Source of the DNA: Candidatus Leptovillus gracilis
GTDB lineage: Bacteria; Chloroflexota; Anaerolineae; Promineifilales; Promineifilaceae
Assembly (NCBI GenBank): GCA_016716065.1
Contig: JADJXA010000012.1
Location: 124,001-188,000 of the forward strand
DNA length: 64,000 nucleotides
Reading direction: 5' to 3'
The notes below the pieces were generated by a model. It ran no database searches, was not told the origin of the DNA, and saw nothing but the letters and a program-made list of their open reading frames with translations. Numbering within the stretch: position 1 is the first letter of the stretch; every line of letters starts with the position of its first letter. A program made the position numbers and the translations under genes. Shown here one piece after another: positions 42,155 to 51,802 of the stretch.

Positions 42155-43414
42155 TTACGGCGCCTGACGCGACCAGATCGAAATGTCGCGGAACATCCAT
42201 TCACCACCCCACCAATCCTGCCCTCGAAACAGAACGCTGCTGGTTCCCTGGGGGATTGGCATCCAATAAGATTTGAAGGCTTCGTCCGCGAACGAATAAT
42301 CTCTATGCTCCTGGTATACGGCATTTTGCCAGGTGCTGCCATTATTAAAACTGACCTGCAAACTTCCCCCAATACCGGCAAACCGCAAATGAGAATTCGA
42401 CGGGGCTGGGGCAGAAAAGTTAACGCGGTTGCTGCCGCTTTCGTTTACATAACGTCGGTCAGCTTTCAGGATAGTAAAAGGTAAGGACGGTTCAATAAAA
42501 ACATTATCCCAGTGCCAGGTCTGAGGCCCCCCATTCCCATCTTTCCAGGGCGTATACGAGTGGTGGCCAAACTGAATAACGCCTTGCGACCAGTCCAATA
42601 GGCTAATATCGGTGTCCACCCACCAGAAGTTGTAATCGGGCATACCAAATTTAATGTGCGTGCGGGAAATACGAAGTTCAAAGGTGTCCCGGCGCACTGG
42701 ACTGGGATCCAGAAAATCGTCATAGGGAATCCAGGAGTTTCCATCCAGACTACCTTCTTGAAAATTGCGATAAACGCTGGCGACAAACGTGGTGCCATTC
42801 AAATCGCCCATGTCAATGTGAATGGCTCTTTTGGGCGGGCCACTCAAGTCGGGCAACCAATCTCGCAACGTAAGCTGAAGGTTATTTTCGTACGGGGTAA
42901 TCCATATGTCTATCCAATCACGGGTGGAGCGACGCTCGGTAGACATATCCCAACGAATAACTGCCTCACCATCCGAAAAATCTACCAACTGGTTGGGCGT
43001 CAGGTAGATCAACCCATAAGCAGAGGCATTGATGGCAGTCATAATATGATTGTTACATTGAAAAACGGCGTCCTCATATGCGGTAGTGCGATGGGTCGTC
43101 GCCGGCGATTCGCAGTTAGGGCCATGTTGGGCATCCATCGCTTCAAGGTTGAACCATGTGTTTCCATCTCGTGAGTGAACGGTGATGTCCCAATTGGGTG
43201 AACGCCACGGCGTCGGATTAGGCGGTGTACCGTCGAAGGTTTCCGTAAAACTGTCTGGCATTTCGGCAGTGGTCATAAAGGGCAGATATACAGTGGGGAG
43301 TTGTTGAGCGGATAGGATAGCTGGCGGCGATGTGAATTGCTGTGATAAGGAGATTGTTACGATACTTATGAAAAACGCAACGATTCCAAAGATTACCGGT
43401 TTTTTGAGTTTCAT
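42155..43414 (-). CDS. Secreted or anchored protein with ConA-like domains
   Basis: The 419-residue protein starts with an N-terminal signal or anchor (VIFGIVAFFISIVTISLS). The rest is rich in Trp and aromatic residues, with FTETFDGTPPNPTPW, WFNLEAMDAQHGPN, and DWIDIWITPYENNLQL, suggesting a beta-sandwich of the glycan-binding or glycosidase-like kind. The C-terminal 120 residues look like a second small beta domain (VNFSAPAPSNSHLRF). I recognise no catalytic signature. Its place directly downstream of an EPS methyltransferase gene and upstream of Wzz suggests an extracellular polysaccharide-binding or -modifying role. Confidence 0.6.
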   Translation of the reverse strand: MKLKKPVIFGIVAFFISIVTISLSQQFTSPPAILSAQQLPTVYLPFMTTAEMPDSFTETFDGTPPNPTPWRSPNWDITVHSRDGNTWFNLEAMDAQHGPNCESPATTHRTTAYEDAVFQCNNHIMTAINASAYGLIYLTPNQLVDFSDGEAVIRWDMSTERRSTRDWIDIWITPYENNLQLTLRDWLPDLSGPPKRAIHIDMGDLNGTTFVASVYRNFQEGSLDGNSWIPYDDFLDPSPVRRDTFELRISRTHIKFGMPDYNFWWVDTDISLLDWSQGVIQFGHHSYTPWKDGNGGPQTWHWDNVFIEPSLPFTILKADRRYVNESGSNRVNFSAPAPSNSHLRFAGIGGSLQVSFNNGSTWQNAVYQEHRDYSFADEAFKSYWMPIPQGTSSVLFRGQDWWGGEWMFRDISIWSRQAP

Positions 43415-43581
43415 ACAGACCTTTCCTTAGCACTAAATTTTTTTACTATACGGCCCCTTTTTGTCTCTCGATTTGTTTCTCAAGTGGGCATTATTAGCAA
43501 CAGGCAATCAGCACTATAGTGTGTTGGTCTGCAATCGTCAATCCGCAAACACCCAAAAATGACGTAAAAATTAAAAAATCC

Positions 43582-44388
43582 TCATGCTGGCAAAGCCACA
43601 AAGTTCTCTACGGTCCAGTTACCGCGAGCATAGGAATCCGGTAACATTTCAATTTTGTAGCCCAATTCCGCCAAAAAGGTCATGCAAAGCTCCTTTTTGC
43701 GCTGAAATTCGGCCGGTTCACCATCATCTATTTCAATTATTAAGGTAGGCTTGTACGTTTGAATAGTGTGTGTCATCCCCCTTAAGACATTTATTTCGGC
43801 CCCTTCCACATCTATCTTCACAAAGGAAGGTGGCGCGCCACGCTGTTGACCGACAAAATCGTCCAGCGTGATGAGGCTGATCGATATCGTCCCTTTGTAA
43901 TCAGGCGGTGGCGCAGCCACGGAGAGGGACGCCCCGCCGGAATGATGGGCCAATTGCAGTTCGCCTGTGCCGTTGGTGTCGGACACGGCCGTTTCCCACA
44001 CCGTCACCTGCTTCATCCCATTCAAATCACAATTGTGCTGCACCGCGGCCGCATTCTCCGGCACCGGCTCAAAGGCATGAACCTGCCCCGCCGGCCCGAC
44101 CAGACGCGCCCCAATCACCGTGAAGAAGCCCACGTTGGCCCCCACGTCATAAAATACGCCGCCCTCATGCAAATAGCGCCCAAACGCTTCCTGCACAGGC
44201 ATTTCGTTCAGGCCCAGCCCATATTCCGGGTTGGAATTGGCGGAATTGAAACGCAGCCCTGTCCCAATGCCTTCGGCAATCGTCACGTCGCGGTTGCGCA
44301 CCCACAACCGCTGCAAACGGCGCACCGTCTGATTAGACCGGATACGTTTGATGAATCCAGCTTGTTCCTTGCCCTTTGTAGAACTCAT
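43582..44388 (-). CDS. FkbM-family methyltransferase
   Basis: The protein of 268 residues has the SAM site FYDVGANVGFFTVIGARLV, the acidic VHAFEPVPENAAAV block and the FkbM hallmark FVKIDVEGAEINVLRGM. I place the start at ATG 44388, which has a GGAG ribosome site, rather than 44442, which would lie inside the preceding gene. FkbM-type enzymes O-methylate sugars or polyketides; here the EPS is the likely target. It is one base downstream of the ConA-like gene at 44390. Confidence 0.9.
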   Translation of the reverse strand: MSSTKGKEQAGFIKRIRSNQTVRRLQRLWVRNRDVTIAEGIGTGLRFNSANSNPEYGLGLNEMPVQEAFGRYLHEGGVFYDVGANVGFFTVIGARLVGPAGQVHAFEPVPENAAAVQHNCDLNGMKQVTVWETAVSDTNGTGELQLAHHSGGASLSVAAPPPDYKGTISISLITLDDFVGQQRGAPPSFVKIDVEGAEINVLRGMTHTIQTYKPTLIIEIDDGEPAEFQRKKELCMTFLAELGYKIEMLPDSYARGNWTVENFVALPA

Positions 44389-44389
44389 T

Positions 44390-46504
44390 TTATTGCTCCT
44401 TACGCCGTGCAGTAAACTGCCGGAACACCGTGCCGGTGTCATTGCCCCATTCCCAGTTGGCTAAAATGCCCACCCGTCGAATCGTCAGGCGGTTAAATTG
44501 TGGATAGACGTCCGTCAGAGCGCGATACAACACCGGTTCGTCGTTGACATAAGCCATGTAATGCACGCCATCAAACGCCACGCGCAGGCGATACGGCCGT
44601 CCCCAATGAATGCGCCCGCCCACGTTGCTCCACACAGCGTCAAAAATTTCCTCAAAGCCATTGATGTAAAAGAAGGACGAAATCGAAGCGCCCTGGTAAG
44701 AATCATCCAGCCAGGTGTTCACCAATAGCTGATTGTGTTCATCTTGCCAGAAGACAAACCCGCCACGGCCGTGTTCCCAATCGCCGCGCACAGAACCGGG
44801 GGGTGTCACCTCCACCTCCAGTTCGGCGAACGCGGGATCATCCCAGGGGATGGTGTAAAACGTGCGGCCAGGATTGGGACTGGTAGGGCCGCCAACCACC
44901 CCGGCCGCTTCATCTCCGCGCAGGGTGATGGTTCCCCGGCCAAAATCTTTCTGCCACACTTTGCCGCCCACGCTGGTTTTGTGGCCGTTCAGATCGGCCG
45001 CTTCCCCGGCAAAATTGTCGGCAACGGCCATCACCCTTTTCCCCGGCTGCCAGGACGGGGCAAACGCAAATTCGGCCGGAACCGCAACCGCTCGTGGATG
45101 GGCTTCTAAATCGCGCAGCGCCACATCACCACCCGACGCCCCGCAGAAACCGACGCCGCCCGCGTTTTGCAGTCTGGCGTCTGTGAACCAGTCGTTGAAG
45201 AGGAAACGGCCGTTCACCGCCACCGAAAAACGCTCGCCATCATCTGCAATCTGCACCGAATTGGCCGCATCCGCCAGCCAACCATGCGCCTCATCCACAC
45301 CCACTTCCGCCACGACGCCGTCTAGCCGCAACAGCAGACGGCAGCGGTCTTGCCGCATTGCCAGGCTCCGATAATTGGCCTCATCCTGAAAACGCCAGAC
45401 CAACTGCGCTTCGCTGTCTGGCGTATCCAACTTCACCAGCGCATGAACCAGGCCGACCGGTTTACCGGCGTCTAAAATCGCCAGGCTGTCGTTCTCCAAA
45501 GCGCGCGCGCCACCGGCCGTGCGCGCAAAATCGCCCTGATAAACGCGCCACGCGCCGCCCTGTTCTGCCGGAGAATCGGTCAGACGGCCGTTTCCCACCA
45601 ATCGGTCGGCCAGGTGCGCCGTGCCGTACCAGCTATCCAGAGCGGCGATTTTTTGCACGGCCGTGCCATAGACCCGCGAATCTACGCGAAAACCAATCTG
45701 CCCCAACACACTCTGATGCACGCCGGCGTACACCTCCGGCGCATCGTCAAAGGCGTCAATCGCCAACGGCCGCATCAGCGGAAAAGCCGCCAGCCCATGC
45801 GCTCCCGGCAGCGACGCCGCATAATAAGCCGCCCCTTTTTGCCGCAAAACCACCACGTAATAAATCGGGATATTTTGCAGACCGCGCAAAACCGGCAGCT
45901 GCCAGTCCGCCGCGCGCGCCCAAAGTTCGCCGTTTTCCGCACCGGTGGCATGAACGATCAACGAATTGCCTTGGGCGACAGGATCGGTCGGATTTTCCGC
46001 GGGGAACCAGCCCACCGCCAGATTTTCGTCCAGCAGGCCGCTCTCGACACGCCGGTAATGCCGATTTAGCCAGATCCAACGCTGCCACTGCCGCACAAAA
46101 TGCTTTTTGTGGCCGCCCCGAGTCCAGGCGATGAGGCGCTGCGGAATGGTTTGGGTTTCACCACCCAACAGCCAACGCTGCAAACGCCCCGGAATGCTCT
46201 GCCCCAGGTCGCCGACCTGCGACGTGTTGTGGCCGTTTAACATATGCACGCCAAACGCCAGCCCATTCTCACGCCGATACGGGCCATAGGCCAGACCAGA
46301 ACGCCCCCAGCCCGGCTGCCGCAGCGGCTGGATACGCAGCGCCCCACCATCCGTGCTGATGACGCGCTCGACGTCCACGCCGCCCCGGCGCACGCCAGCC
46401 GCATTCCGGCTGCCGATCACCTCCCCGGCGCTTAAGGTTTGCACAAAGGAATCGGTAAAATAAAGGCTGGATACGGTGGTCTTTTCAGACTTGGCAATAC
46501 TCAT
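44390..46504 (-). CDS. Large protein with ConA/LamG-like domains, function unknown
   Basis: The product is about 704 residues. ATG 46504 follows AAGGTG; a GTG two codons earlier is also possible. There is no signal peptide or membrane helix. The C-terminal 190 residues (TFYTIPWDDPAFAELEVEV to FDGVHYMAYVNDEPVLYRAL) look like a LamG/DUF1080-type sandwich, and a similar block lies near 340-470 (VAVNGRFLFNDWFTDARL). The N-terminal 250 residues resemble nothing I know. Being between the FkbM gene and the FG-GAP gene, it may be a glycan-binding part of the EPS system, exported by an unknown route or cytosolic. Confidence 0.55.
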   Translation of the reverse strand: MSIAKSEKTTVSSLYFTDSFVQTLSAGEVIGSRNAAGVRRGGVDVERVISTDGGALRIQPLRQPGWGRSGLAYGPYRRENGLAFGVHMLNGHNTSQVGDLGQSIPGRLQRWLLGGETQTIPQRLIAWTRGGHKKHFVRQWQRWIWLNRHYRRVESGLLDENLAVGWFPAENPTDPVAQGNSLIVHATGAENGELWARAADWQLPVLRGLQNIPIYYVVVLRQKGAAYYAASLPGAHGLAAFPLMRPLAIDAFDDAPEVYAGVHQSVLGQIGFRVDSRVYGTAVQKIAALDSWYGTAHLADRLVGNGRLTDSPAEQGGAWRVYQGDFARTAGGARALENDSLAILDAGKPVGLVHALVKLDTPDSEAQLVWRFQDEANYRSLAMRQDRCRLLLRLDGVVAEVGVDEAHGWLADAANSVQIADDGERFSVAVNGRFLFNDWFTDARLQNAGGVGFCGASGGDVALRDLEAHPRAVAVPAEFAFAPSWQPGKRVMAVADNFAGEAADLNGHKTSVGGKVWQKDFGRGTITLRGDEAAGVVGGPTSPNPGRTFYTIPWDDPAFAELEVEVTPPGSVRGDWEHGRGGFVFWQDEHNQLLVNTWLDDSYQGASISSFFYINGFEEIFDAVWSNVGGRIHWGRPYRLRVAFDGVHYMAYVNDEPVLYRALTDVYPQFNRLTIRRVGILANWEWGNDTGTVFRQFTARRKEQ

Positions 46505-46518
46505 GTTCACCTTGACGG

Positions 46519-49500
46519 TCAGTTTCTACGGCGCAGGACAAAAAAACCGCCCAGAACCAAAATAGCCATGACGCTCACGCCAACGGCCAGGATGCCCGGC
46601 GAGAATACGGCCGTTTCCGGTTCCGGCAATGGCGCAGGTGCTGTAGATTCCGGCTGCGGGCTGACCGCGCTGGATACGGCGTCCGGCACGGCCGTTGCCA
46701 CAACGTCTGTTGCCACAACGTCCGTTGCCGCAACTTCGGTCGGCGGAAGTGTGGTTGGTTCAGGCTGCACGACGGGCGCATCCGGTCCCGCCTGGAATTG
46801 TTCGGCGACCTCGGCGGCCCTTAGCGCCCGGCCGTACAGCGCCAGCCGGTGATATTCACCCAACCAGGGGCGGTCCAACGAAAACTCGTTGCCAAGCGCC
46901 AGGCGATAGCTGGCGTCCCAACCGGCCAGGTCGCCGCCAATTTGTCCGGCGGCGGCCACTTCGCCATTCTGATAAAGCGTCGCCTGCCCGCTGGCGTCGC
47001 GGGTATACACCAGATACACCAGGTCGGTCGTCACCACGTTGTCGGCTGTGATCAGCGACGGCACGCCATTCTCCGACGTGTCGCTGCTGCGCAGGCGCAC
47101 GTCGTACGCGCCAAACTCTTGCCCCAACGTCAGGTTGCGGTAAAACGGGTCAAACGACAGGCTGACGATGCGCGCTGGGCCGTCTTGCCCGGTGCTGGCC
47201 GGTTTTAACCAGACTGCCAGCGTCAGTTCGTTGTTGGCGGGGATGGCGCTGTTAAGCTTGGCAGCAGCCTGTTCCGTCACCAGAATGGTGGGCGCTTGCA
47301 GCAGCAGCCCACCGTCCAGCAGCCAGGTAACGGCCGTTTCCTCGCCAATCAACAAATCCAACGGCTCACCCACGCCAGACACGTCGCGCACCACATTGCC
47401 CGCGCCTTCGGCAAACATGTACAGCGCCAGCGGCCCCTGGATGGCGGCAAAGTCGGCCAGCGCTTCGGGCGGCACGGCCGTTTCCGCGGCTTCCGGCTGC
47501 ATTACCTCTGGCGTCGCGGCGCTGTCCGATGGGGTCGTGGTTGTGGTTGGGGTCGTAACGCGGTTTAACTCGTCGTTGCGCCACAGGTGGATGAACTGCG
47601 ACTCGTCATAGGCGATGCTGACGACGTCCAGGTCGCCGTCGCCGTCCAGGTCTACTGTTTGCCCGCCCAGGTGGCTCTCGTGGCCTTCGTCAACCAGCTT
47701 CTCGGTGAAATTGCCCTGACCGTCGTTGATCCACACGGCCGTTGCCTTGCGGCCACGATGTTCGGCCAACACCAGGTCTACGTCGCCGTCGCCGTCCATG
47801 TCGGCGGCGTCCAGGCTGTTGGTGGTGGCCTGGCTCACGATGAGGCTGCGCGGCCAATCGCCGCTGGTCGGATCGGCCGGCTGCGCCCACCAGAAGGTCT
47901 GGGCGTCGGCGTCTTCGCCGTTTTCTTCGGTAACGATGATGTCCAGACGGCCGTCGCCGTTCAAATCGGCCAGTTCGGTGCGGTCCGGGTAGAGCGCTTC
48001 GTCAAACGTCCCAATCTGGAAAGCCGCCCAACCATCGGAGCCGTCACCGGGGTTGCGATACCATTCCACCCGCTTGGAATCGCCGGTGGTCGCGGCAACG
48101 TCCAGGTAGCCATCGCCGTCTACGTCGCCAAAGGCGAAACCTTCGTCGGATGGATTGGCGCTGACGTGGGCACGCGGCCAATCACCGGCGGCCGGATCGG
48201 CCGGCAGCACAAAGTAGTAGATGCCGTTGCCGCTGGAAATGGCGACAACCGGCGGCGAGTCGGCGGACAAAACGGCCGTGCGATACCCCTGCGCGCCCAG
48301 TTCATGGCTGGCCGCCGGCACGTCACCCACGCGAACGGCCGTCCAATCTGTCGCGGCGGCGTCTGTGGCTTCCAGCCAGTAGACGACCAGGTCGCCTTCG
48401 CTCTTTTGGGCCAGCACGTCGGCCAGGTCGTCGCCATCTACATCCAGGGGGAGGAAGGCGTGCATGTCGGCGGGAAATTCGCTGCGCGACCAGTCGCCCA
48501 ACATATCGCCGCCGGGATTGGCATACCAGTAGCGCCCGGAGAGGATGTCTATACGGCCGTCGCCATCCAGATCGCCAAAGCCCAGGCCAAAGGTTTGCGC
48601 GTGTTGGTCAGTGATTTGCTTGTAGGTCCAGCGATCCAGCGCCCCGGCCGCATCCAGCCGATTTTCCCACAATCTAACCGGTGGGTTGCCGGTCCAGTTG
48701 GCCCCGTAAATGTCATAATCGCCATCATTGCCGATGTCGGCGACGACGCCGTTGTGCAGGCCGCCGACGCCGACCACCTGTTTCTCCCAGGAGGTAGCCT
48801 GCCCGTCCACGTTGAACAGGATCATGATTTCATTGGCGGCGGAGGTGTGCATCTGGCCCAACACCACGTCCAGATCGCCGTCCAGGTCCATGTCGGCGGC
48901 TTGCAGAGTGTGGGCTTTTTCCAGGCCAGGCAGGATGGTGTGGCGCGTCCACGCGCCGGTGGGATCGCCATTGTCGGCCGACCACCACTCTACGTCGGCC
49001 GTGTTTTCGGAGCTGGAGAAGAGGACATCCATACGGCCGTCCCGGTCCAAATCCACCACCAGCGCTTTGAAGTCGGAATCGGCCGCGCCGATGTCGTAGG
49101 GGGTCCAGTTGGCGGCGGTGCGCGCCGCCGCGCCGCCGGGATTGCGCGCCCATTGGCCGCGCAGGACCAGATCAACGAGACCGTCACCGTCCACGTCACC
49201 GCTGGTCATGCCCTCGTTGCCGGTGTTCAGACCGCTCAAATCCACCTGGTTCCAGACATTTACGGCCGTCTGGAAGAAAATCATGACGGCGTCCTGCCGG
49301 CGGGTAGCCACGTCCAGGAAACCGTCATCGTCGAAGTCGGCCACGTGTACGTCTTTGCCCCAACTGCCGATGGTGCCGATGGTGTGGCGGGTCCAGGTTT
49401 CGCCGCTGAAGGGATCGCCGGACGGCCGTGGGTTTTCAAACCAGACGAGGTTGTCGGGGCCGTCGCCATCGGGCACAACGATGTCCATGTCGCCATCGCC

Positions 49501-49890
49501 ATCTACGTCGCCTAAACGGCCGTCGGTGGTAAATTCGTTGTTGGGCGTGGCGATGACGGTTTTTTGCCAGGTGGGGTAATGGTACCAGTTCAGTTTTTCG
49601 TCGGTGATACCGCCGAGGATGAGGTCGGGGAAACCGTCGCCGTCTATGTCGCCGACCAGTTTCACGTCGCCGCCCACGTCGCCGTCAATTTCTACCAGGT
49701 CGAAGGGGACGCCGGCTAACTGGAGGGCCGGATTGCTTTGGGGCGGGCTGGCGAAGGCTACGGCCGTGCCCACCGCCATGTTGACGCGCCGCTTGATGCC
49801 ATCAATAGATGGCCGTCGCCAGGCAATATACGCGCTGCCCAGCAAAAACAGAGCGACAAACAGATACATTGCGAAACGTCTCGTTTTCAT
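46519..49890 (-). CDS. Large surface protein: FG-GAP repeats, LamG domain, C-terminal anchor
   Basis: The 1123-residue protein has an N-terminal membrane helix (about 8-24), then a long series of FG-GAP/VCBS-like repeats (about 60-800) with many DxDGDGxxD calcium loops. A LamG-like domain follows (about 860-1040; FYRNLTLGQEFGAYDV), then a Thr/Pro/Val-rich stalk (about 1045-1090) and a C-terminal helix ending in RRRN. The order suggests export with anchoring at the envelope and a calcium-stabilised beta propeller outside. A ribosome site GGAAGGAAG precedes ATG 49890. It may bind EPS or mediate adhesion. The LamG block is shared with the VanZ-like protein at 54439. Confidence 0.8.
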   Translation of the reverse strand: MKTRRFAMYLFVALFLLGSAYIAWRRPSIDGIKRRVNMAVGTAVAFASPPQSNPALQLAGVPFDLVEIDGDVGGDVKLVGDIDGDGFPDLILGGITDEKLNWYHYPTWQKTVIATPNNEFTTDGRLGDVDGDGDMDIVVPDGDGPDNLVWFENPRPSGDPFSGETWTRHTIGTIGSWGKDVHVADFDDDGFLDVATRRQDAVMIFFQTAVNVWNQVDLSGLNTGNEGMTSGDVDGDGLVDLVLRGQWARNPGGAAARTAANWTPYDIGAADSDFKALVVDLDRDGRMDVLFSSSENTADVEWWSADNGDPTGAWTRHTILPGLEKAHTLQAADMDLDGDLDVVLGQMHTSAANEIMILFNVDGQATSWEKQVVGVGGLHNGVVADIGNDGDYDIYGANWTGNPPVRLWENRLDAAGALDRWTYKQITDQHAQTFGLGFGDLDGDGRIDILSGRYWYANPGGDMLGDWSRSEFPADMHAFLPLDVDGDDLADVLAQKSEGDLVVYWLEATDAAATDWTAVRVGDVPAASHELGAQGYRTAVLSADSPPVVAISSGNGIYYFVLPADPAAGDWPRAHVSANPSDEGFAFGDVDGDGYLDVAATTGDSKRVEWYRNPGDGSDGWAAFQIGTFDEALYPDRTELADLNGDGRLDIIVTEENGEDADAQTFWWAQPADPTSGDWPRSLIVSQATTNSLDAADMDGDGDVDLVLAEHRGRKATAVWINDGQGNFTEKLVDEGHESHLGGQTVDLDGDGDLDVVSIAYDESQFIHLWRNDELNRVTTPTTTTTPSDSAATPEVMQPEAAETAVPPEALADFAAIQGPLALYMFAEGAGNVVRDVSGVGEPLDLLIGEETAVTWLLDGGLLLQAPTILVTEQAAAKLNSAIPANNELTLAVWLKPASTGQDGPARIVSLSFDPFYRNLTLGQEFGAYDVRLRSSDTSENGVPSLITADNVVTTDLVYLVYTRDASGQATLYQNGEVAAAGQIGGDLAGWDASYRLALGNEFSLDRPWLGEYHRLALYGRALRAAEVAEQFQAGPDAPVVQPEPTTLPPTEVAATDVVATDVVATAVPDAVSSAVSPQPESTAPAPLPEPETAVFSPGILAVGVSVMAILVLGGFFVLRRRN

Positions 49891-49926
49891 GGGATACGCT
49901 TCCTTCCCTCTGGTAAAGGGTCAGCG

Positions 49927-50787
49927 TCAAATGGCTGCGTCTCCGGGTGTTGGCGGCGTTGGCCCGTTTCCTGAGAATGAGTAGTGATGAAAGAGTTCTT
50001 TTCCCCGAAAAAAGCAATCCAACCATTCCCCATCAGACACGTCGGCGAGAGTTAGCCAGCGAGTATCCGGCAGGAGTCTGGACATTTGCGATTGGTGTTC
50101 GGCCAACGCAGCCCGTTTCTGGCCCACGAGGTCGTTTATGTCAACAGATAAGCGCAGGTCGGCGAACAGCCGCAGACCAAAAAGCATGGTGGCTGTGTTT
50201 TTGAGAATGGCGCGTCTGTCGCCCAGGGCACTGCTGCCCAGGCCCACCCAGGGCCAATGATACCAGGCCCAAACGGGGTATTCGTAGACTTCGACCGGTT
50301 GGCCGATTTGTTCCAGGGCGGCGAGGACGGCGTGGGTGGTGCTGTAATGGTCCGGCGGTGGCTCGTGGCGGTAGGGGACGAAGATTTGTTCTGGCCGGAG
50401 ATTACTGAGCAATTTGACGATTTGGGGGACGGCCGTATCCTTTTGTTGAGTCACACGGCCGTCGGGTATGTTCAAAAAGTAGACATCTTCAGCCGCCACG
50501 TTCAGCGCGTGGCAGGCGGCTAACGCCTCATCAGCCCGGCGGGCGATGAGATCGGCTTCGGAGATAAGGCCGGCATGGGAAAGACGGCCGTCGGTCATAA
50601 ACACAATAGAAACGTGGGCAGCTTTGGCTTTTTTGGCGAGGACCGTACCGCCGCAGCCGAGCGTTTCATCATCCTGATGCGGCGCAAAGACCACTGCCTT
50701 CTGCCGCCAGAATGTTTCATCCGGCCCCTGCGAGCGTGCTGCCAACAAGCGCCAGAGGACGCTTTGCGCACTGGATTGAATAGACAT
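49927..50787 (-). CDS. PIG-L/LmbE-family deacetylase
   Basis: The 286-residue protein has the zinc site PHQDDETLGCGG (His37, Asp39/Asp40) and the downstream His in PDHYSTTHAVL, both hallmarks of the PIG-L/LmbE family, which remove N-acetyl groups from GlcNAc-type substrates. It should deacetylate an amino sugar of the EPS pathway, fitting with the DegT aminotransferase. The last 90 residues are less conserved. It is between the FG-GAP gene and a GT2 gene on the same strand. Confidence 0.88.
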   Translation of the reverse strand: MSIQSSAQSVLWRLLAARSQGPDETFWRQKAVVFAPHQDDETLGCGGTVLAKKAKAAHVSIVFMTDGRLSHAGLISEADLIARRADEALAACHALNVAAEDVYFLNIPDGRVTQQKDTAVPQIVKLLSNLRPEQIFVPYRHEPPPDHYSTTHAVLAALEQIGQPVEVYEYPVWAWYHWPWVGLGSSALGDRRAILKNTATMLFGLRLFADLRLSVDINDLVGQKRAALAEHQSQMSRLLPDTRWLTLADVSDGEWLDCFFRGKELFHHYSFSGNGPTPPTPGDAAI

Positions 50788-50816
50788 GATGTTGGAAGCT
50801 GAATGGTGATCTTTAT

Positions 50817-51770
50817 CTATTGAGAATGGTCGTCGGCCAGTTGATTTTCCTGGGATGAATCAGGTGGGTTGTTGGCCGATCTCAGGCTGGTGCGTGCGCC
50901 GGTTAACAGATCGCTGCCCAGGCTGCGCAGTTTATCGAGCGAAAACACATTTTTGCTTAGAAAGCCAATCACCCGTAAACGATCGGTCATAGAAATCGGG
51001 GCGCGGCGCGCCATGTGCAAGTATTCGGAATAGCGGCGCCAGCGTGGCAGAATCAACCGGTTTTTATTGCGCGTGTCGAACCAGACGGCCAGTTCTTTTT
51101 CCTGATAATGCACTTCGGTGGATATTTGTGGATGTACCCGCCGATGCAGCAAAAATTCCGGCAGTTCGTAGAACTCGCCATACAGCGTCAGTTCGGCCAG
51201 CAGGTTGCGGTCTGAGCGGGGATAATTGGCGATGAGCGGCGTTTTCGCCAGGACCGATGAGCGCATCAGGCCAAAGATTGGGTTGCACCAACCGGGCGTA
51301 TTCACCAATTTTTGGAATCGTTGGAAGGGTTCGGGCGAGCGCAAATGGAGATCGTCAGAGTAATGTTCGATCACGTCGCCATGTTGGTCAATGAGGATGG
51401 TCTGGGAATAACAAACGACGACGTTGGGTTCGTTGTCCAGAATTTCTACGGCGCGCTGCAAGAACTCTGGCGCGCAGCGGTCATCGTGGGCTATCCATTT
51501 GAAGTAACGGCCGTTGGCGACGTGGAAGGTGTTGTTGTAGTTGGGGGCGGCCCCCAGGTTTTCTGGGTTGCGCAGGTAAGTGATACGGCCGTCTTGCGCC
51601 GCGTAAGTCCTACAGATTTCTTCTGTGCCATCTATCGAAGCGTTATCCGAGATGATCAGCTCAAAATTTTCATGCGTTTGGGCCAACACAGACTCAATAG
51701 CTTCTGTCAGATAATTGTCGCCATTATATACCGGCAAACCGATGCTAACTTTGGTCTTGTTTTGAGTCAT
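50817..51770 (-). CDS. GT2-type glycosyltransferase
   Basis: The GT-A protein begins MTQNKTKVSIGLPVYNGDNY, with LIISDNASIDGTEE, YFKWIAHDDRCAPEFL as metal site and a C-terminal amphipathic region. I place the start at ATG 51770, which has an excellent ribosome site (GGGAGG), giving 317 residues; the upstream methionine at 51806 would overlap the neighbouring gene's stop. The EPS locus context suggests one more sugar transfer. Confidence 0.9.
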   Translation of the reverse strand: MTQNKTKVSIGLPVYNGDNYLTEAIESVLAQTHENFELIISDNASIDGTEEICRTYAAQDGRITYLRNPENLGAAPNYNNTFHVANGRYFKWIAHDDRCAPEFLQRAVEILDNEPNVVVCYSQTILIDQHGDVIEHYSDDLHLRSPEPFQRFQKLVNTPGWCNPIFGLMRSSVLAKTPLIANYPRSDRNLLAELTLYGEFYELPEFLLHRRVHPQISTEVHYQEKELAVWFDTRNKNRLILPRWRRYSEYLHMARRAPISMTDRLRVIGFLSKNVFSLDKLRSLGSDLLTGARTSLRSANNPPDSSQENQLADDHSQ

Positions 51771-51802
51771 TCCACCTCCCAACTTTTCTAATCGCCGTAA
51801 CA

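Noticed and set aside
45358..46134. Plus-strand frame of 258 codons, rich in Arg and Pro
   Set aside because: Antisense shadow of the large ConA-like gene; composition is unlike any other gene in the window.
47587..49515. Plus-strand open frame of 642 codons opposite the FG-GAP gene
   Set aside because: It is a mirror of the repeated Asp-Gly-Asp codons on the other strand; it has no family likeness and the minus-strand protein is a clear repeat protein with signal anchor and C-terminal helix.
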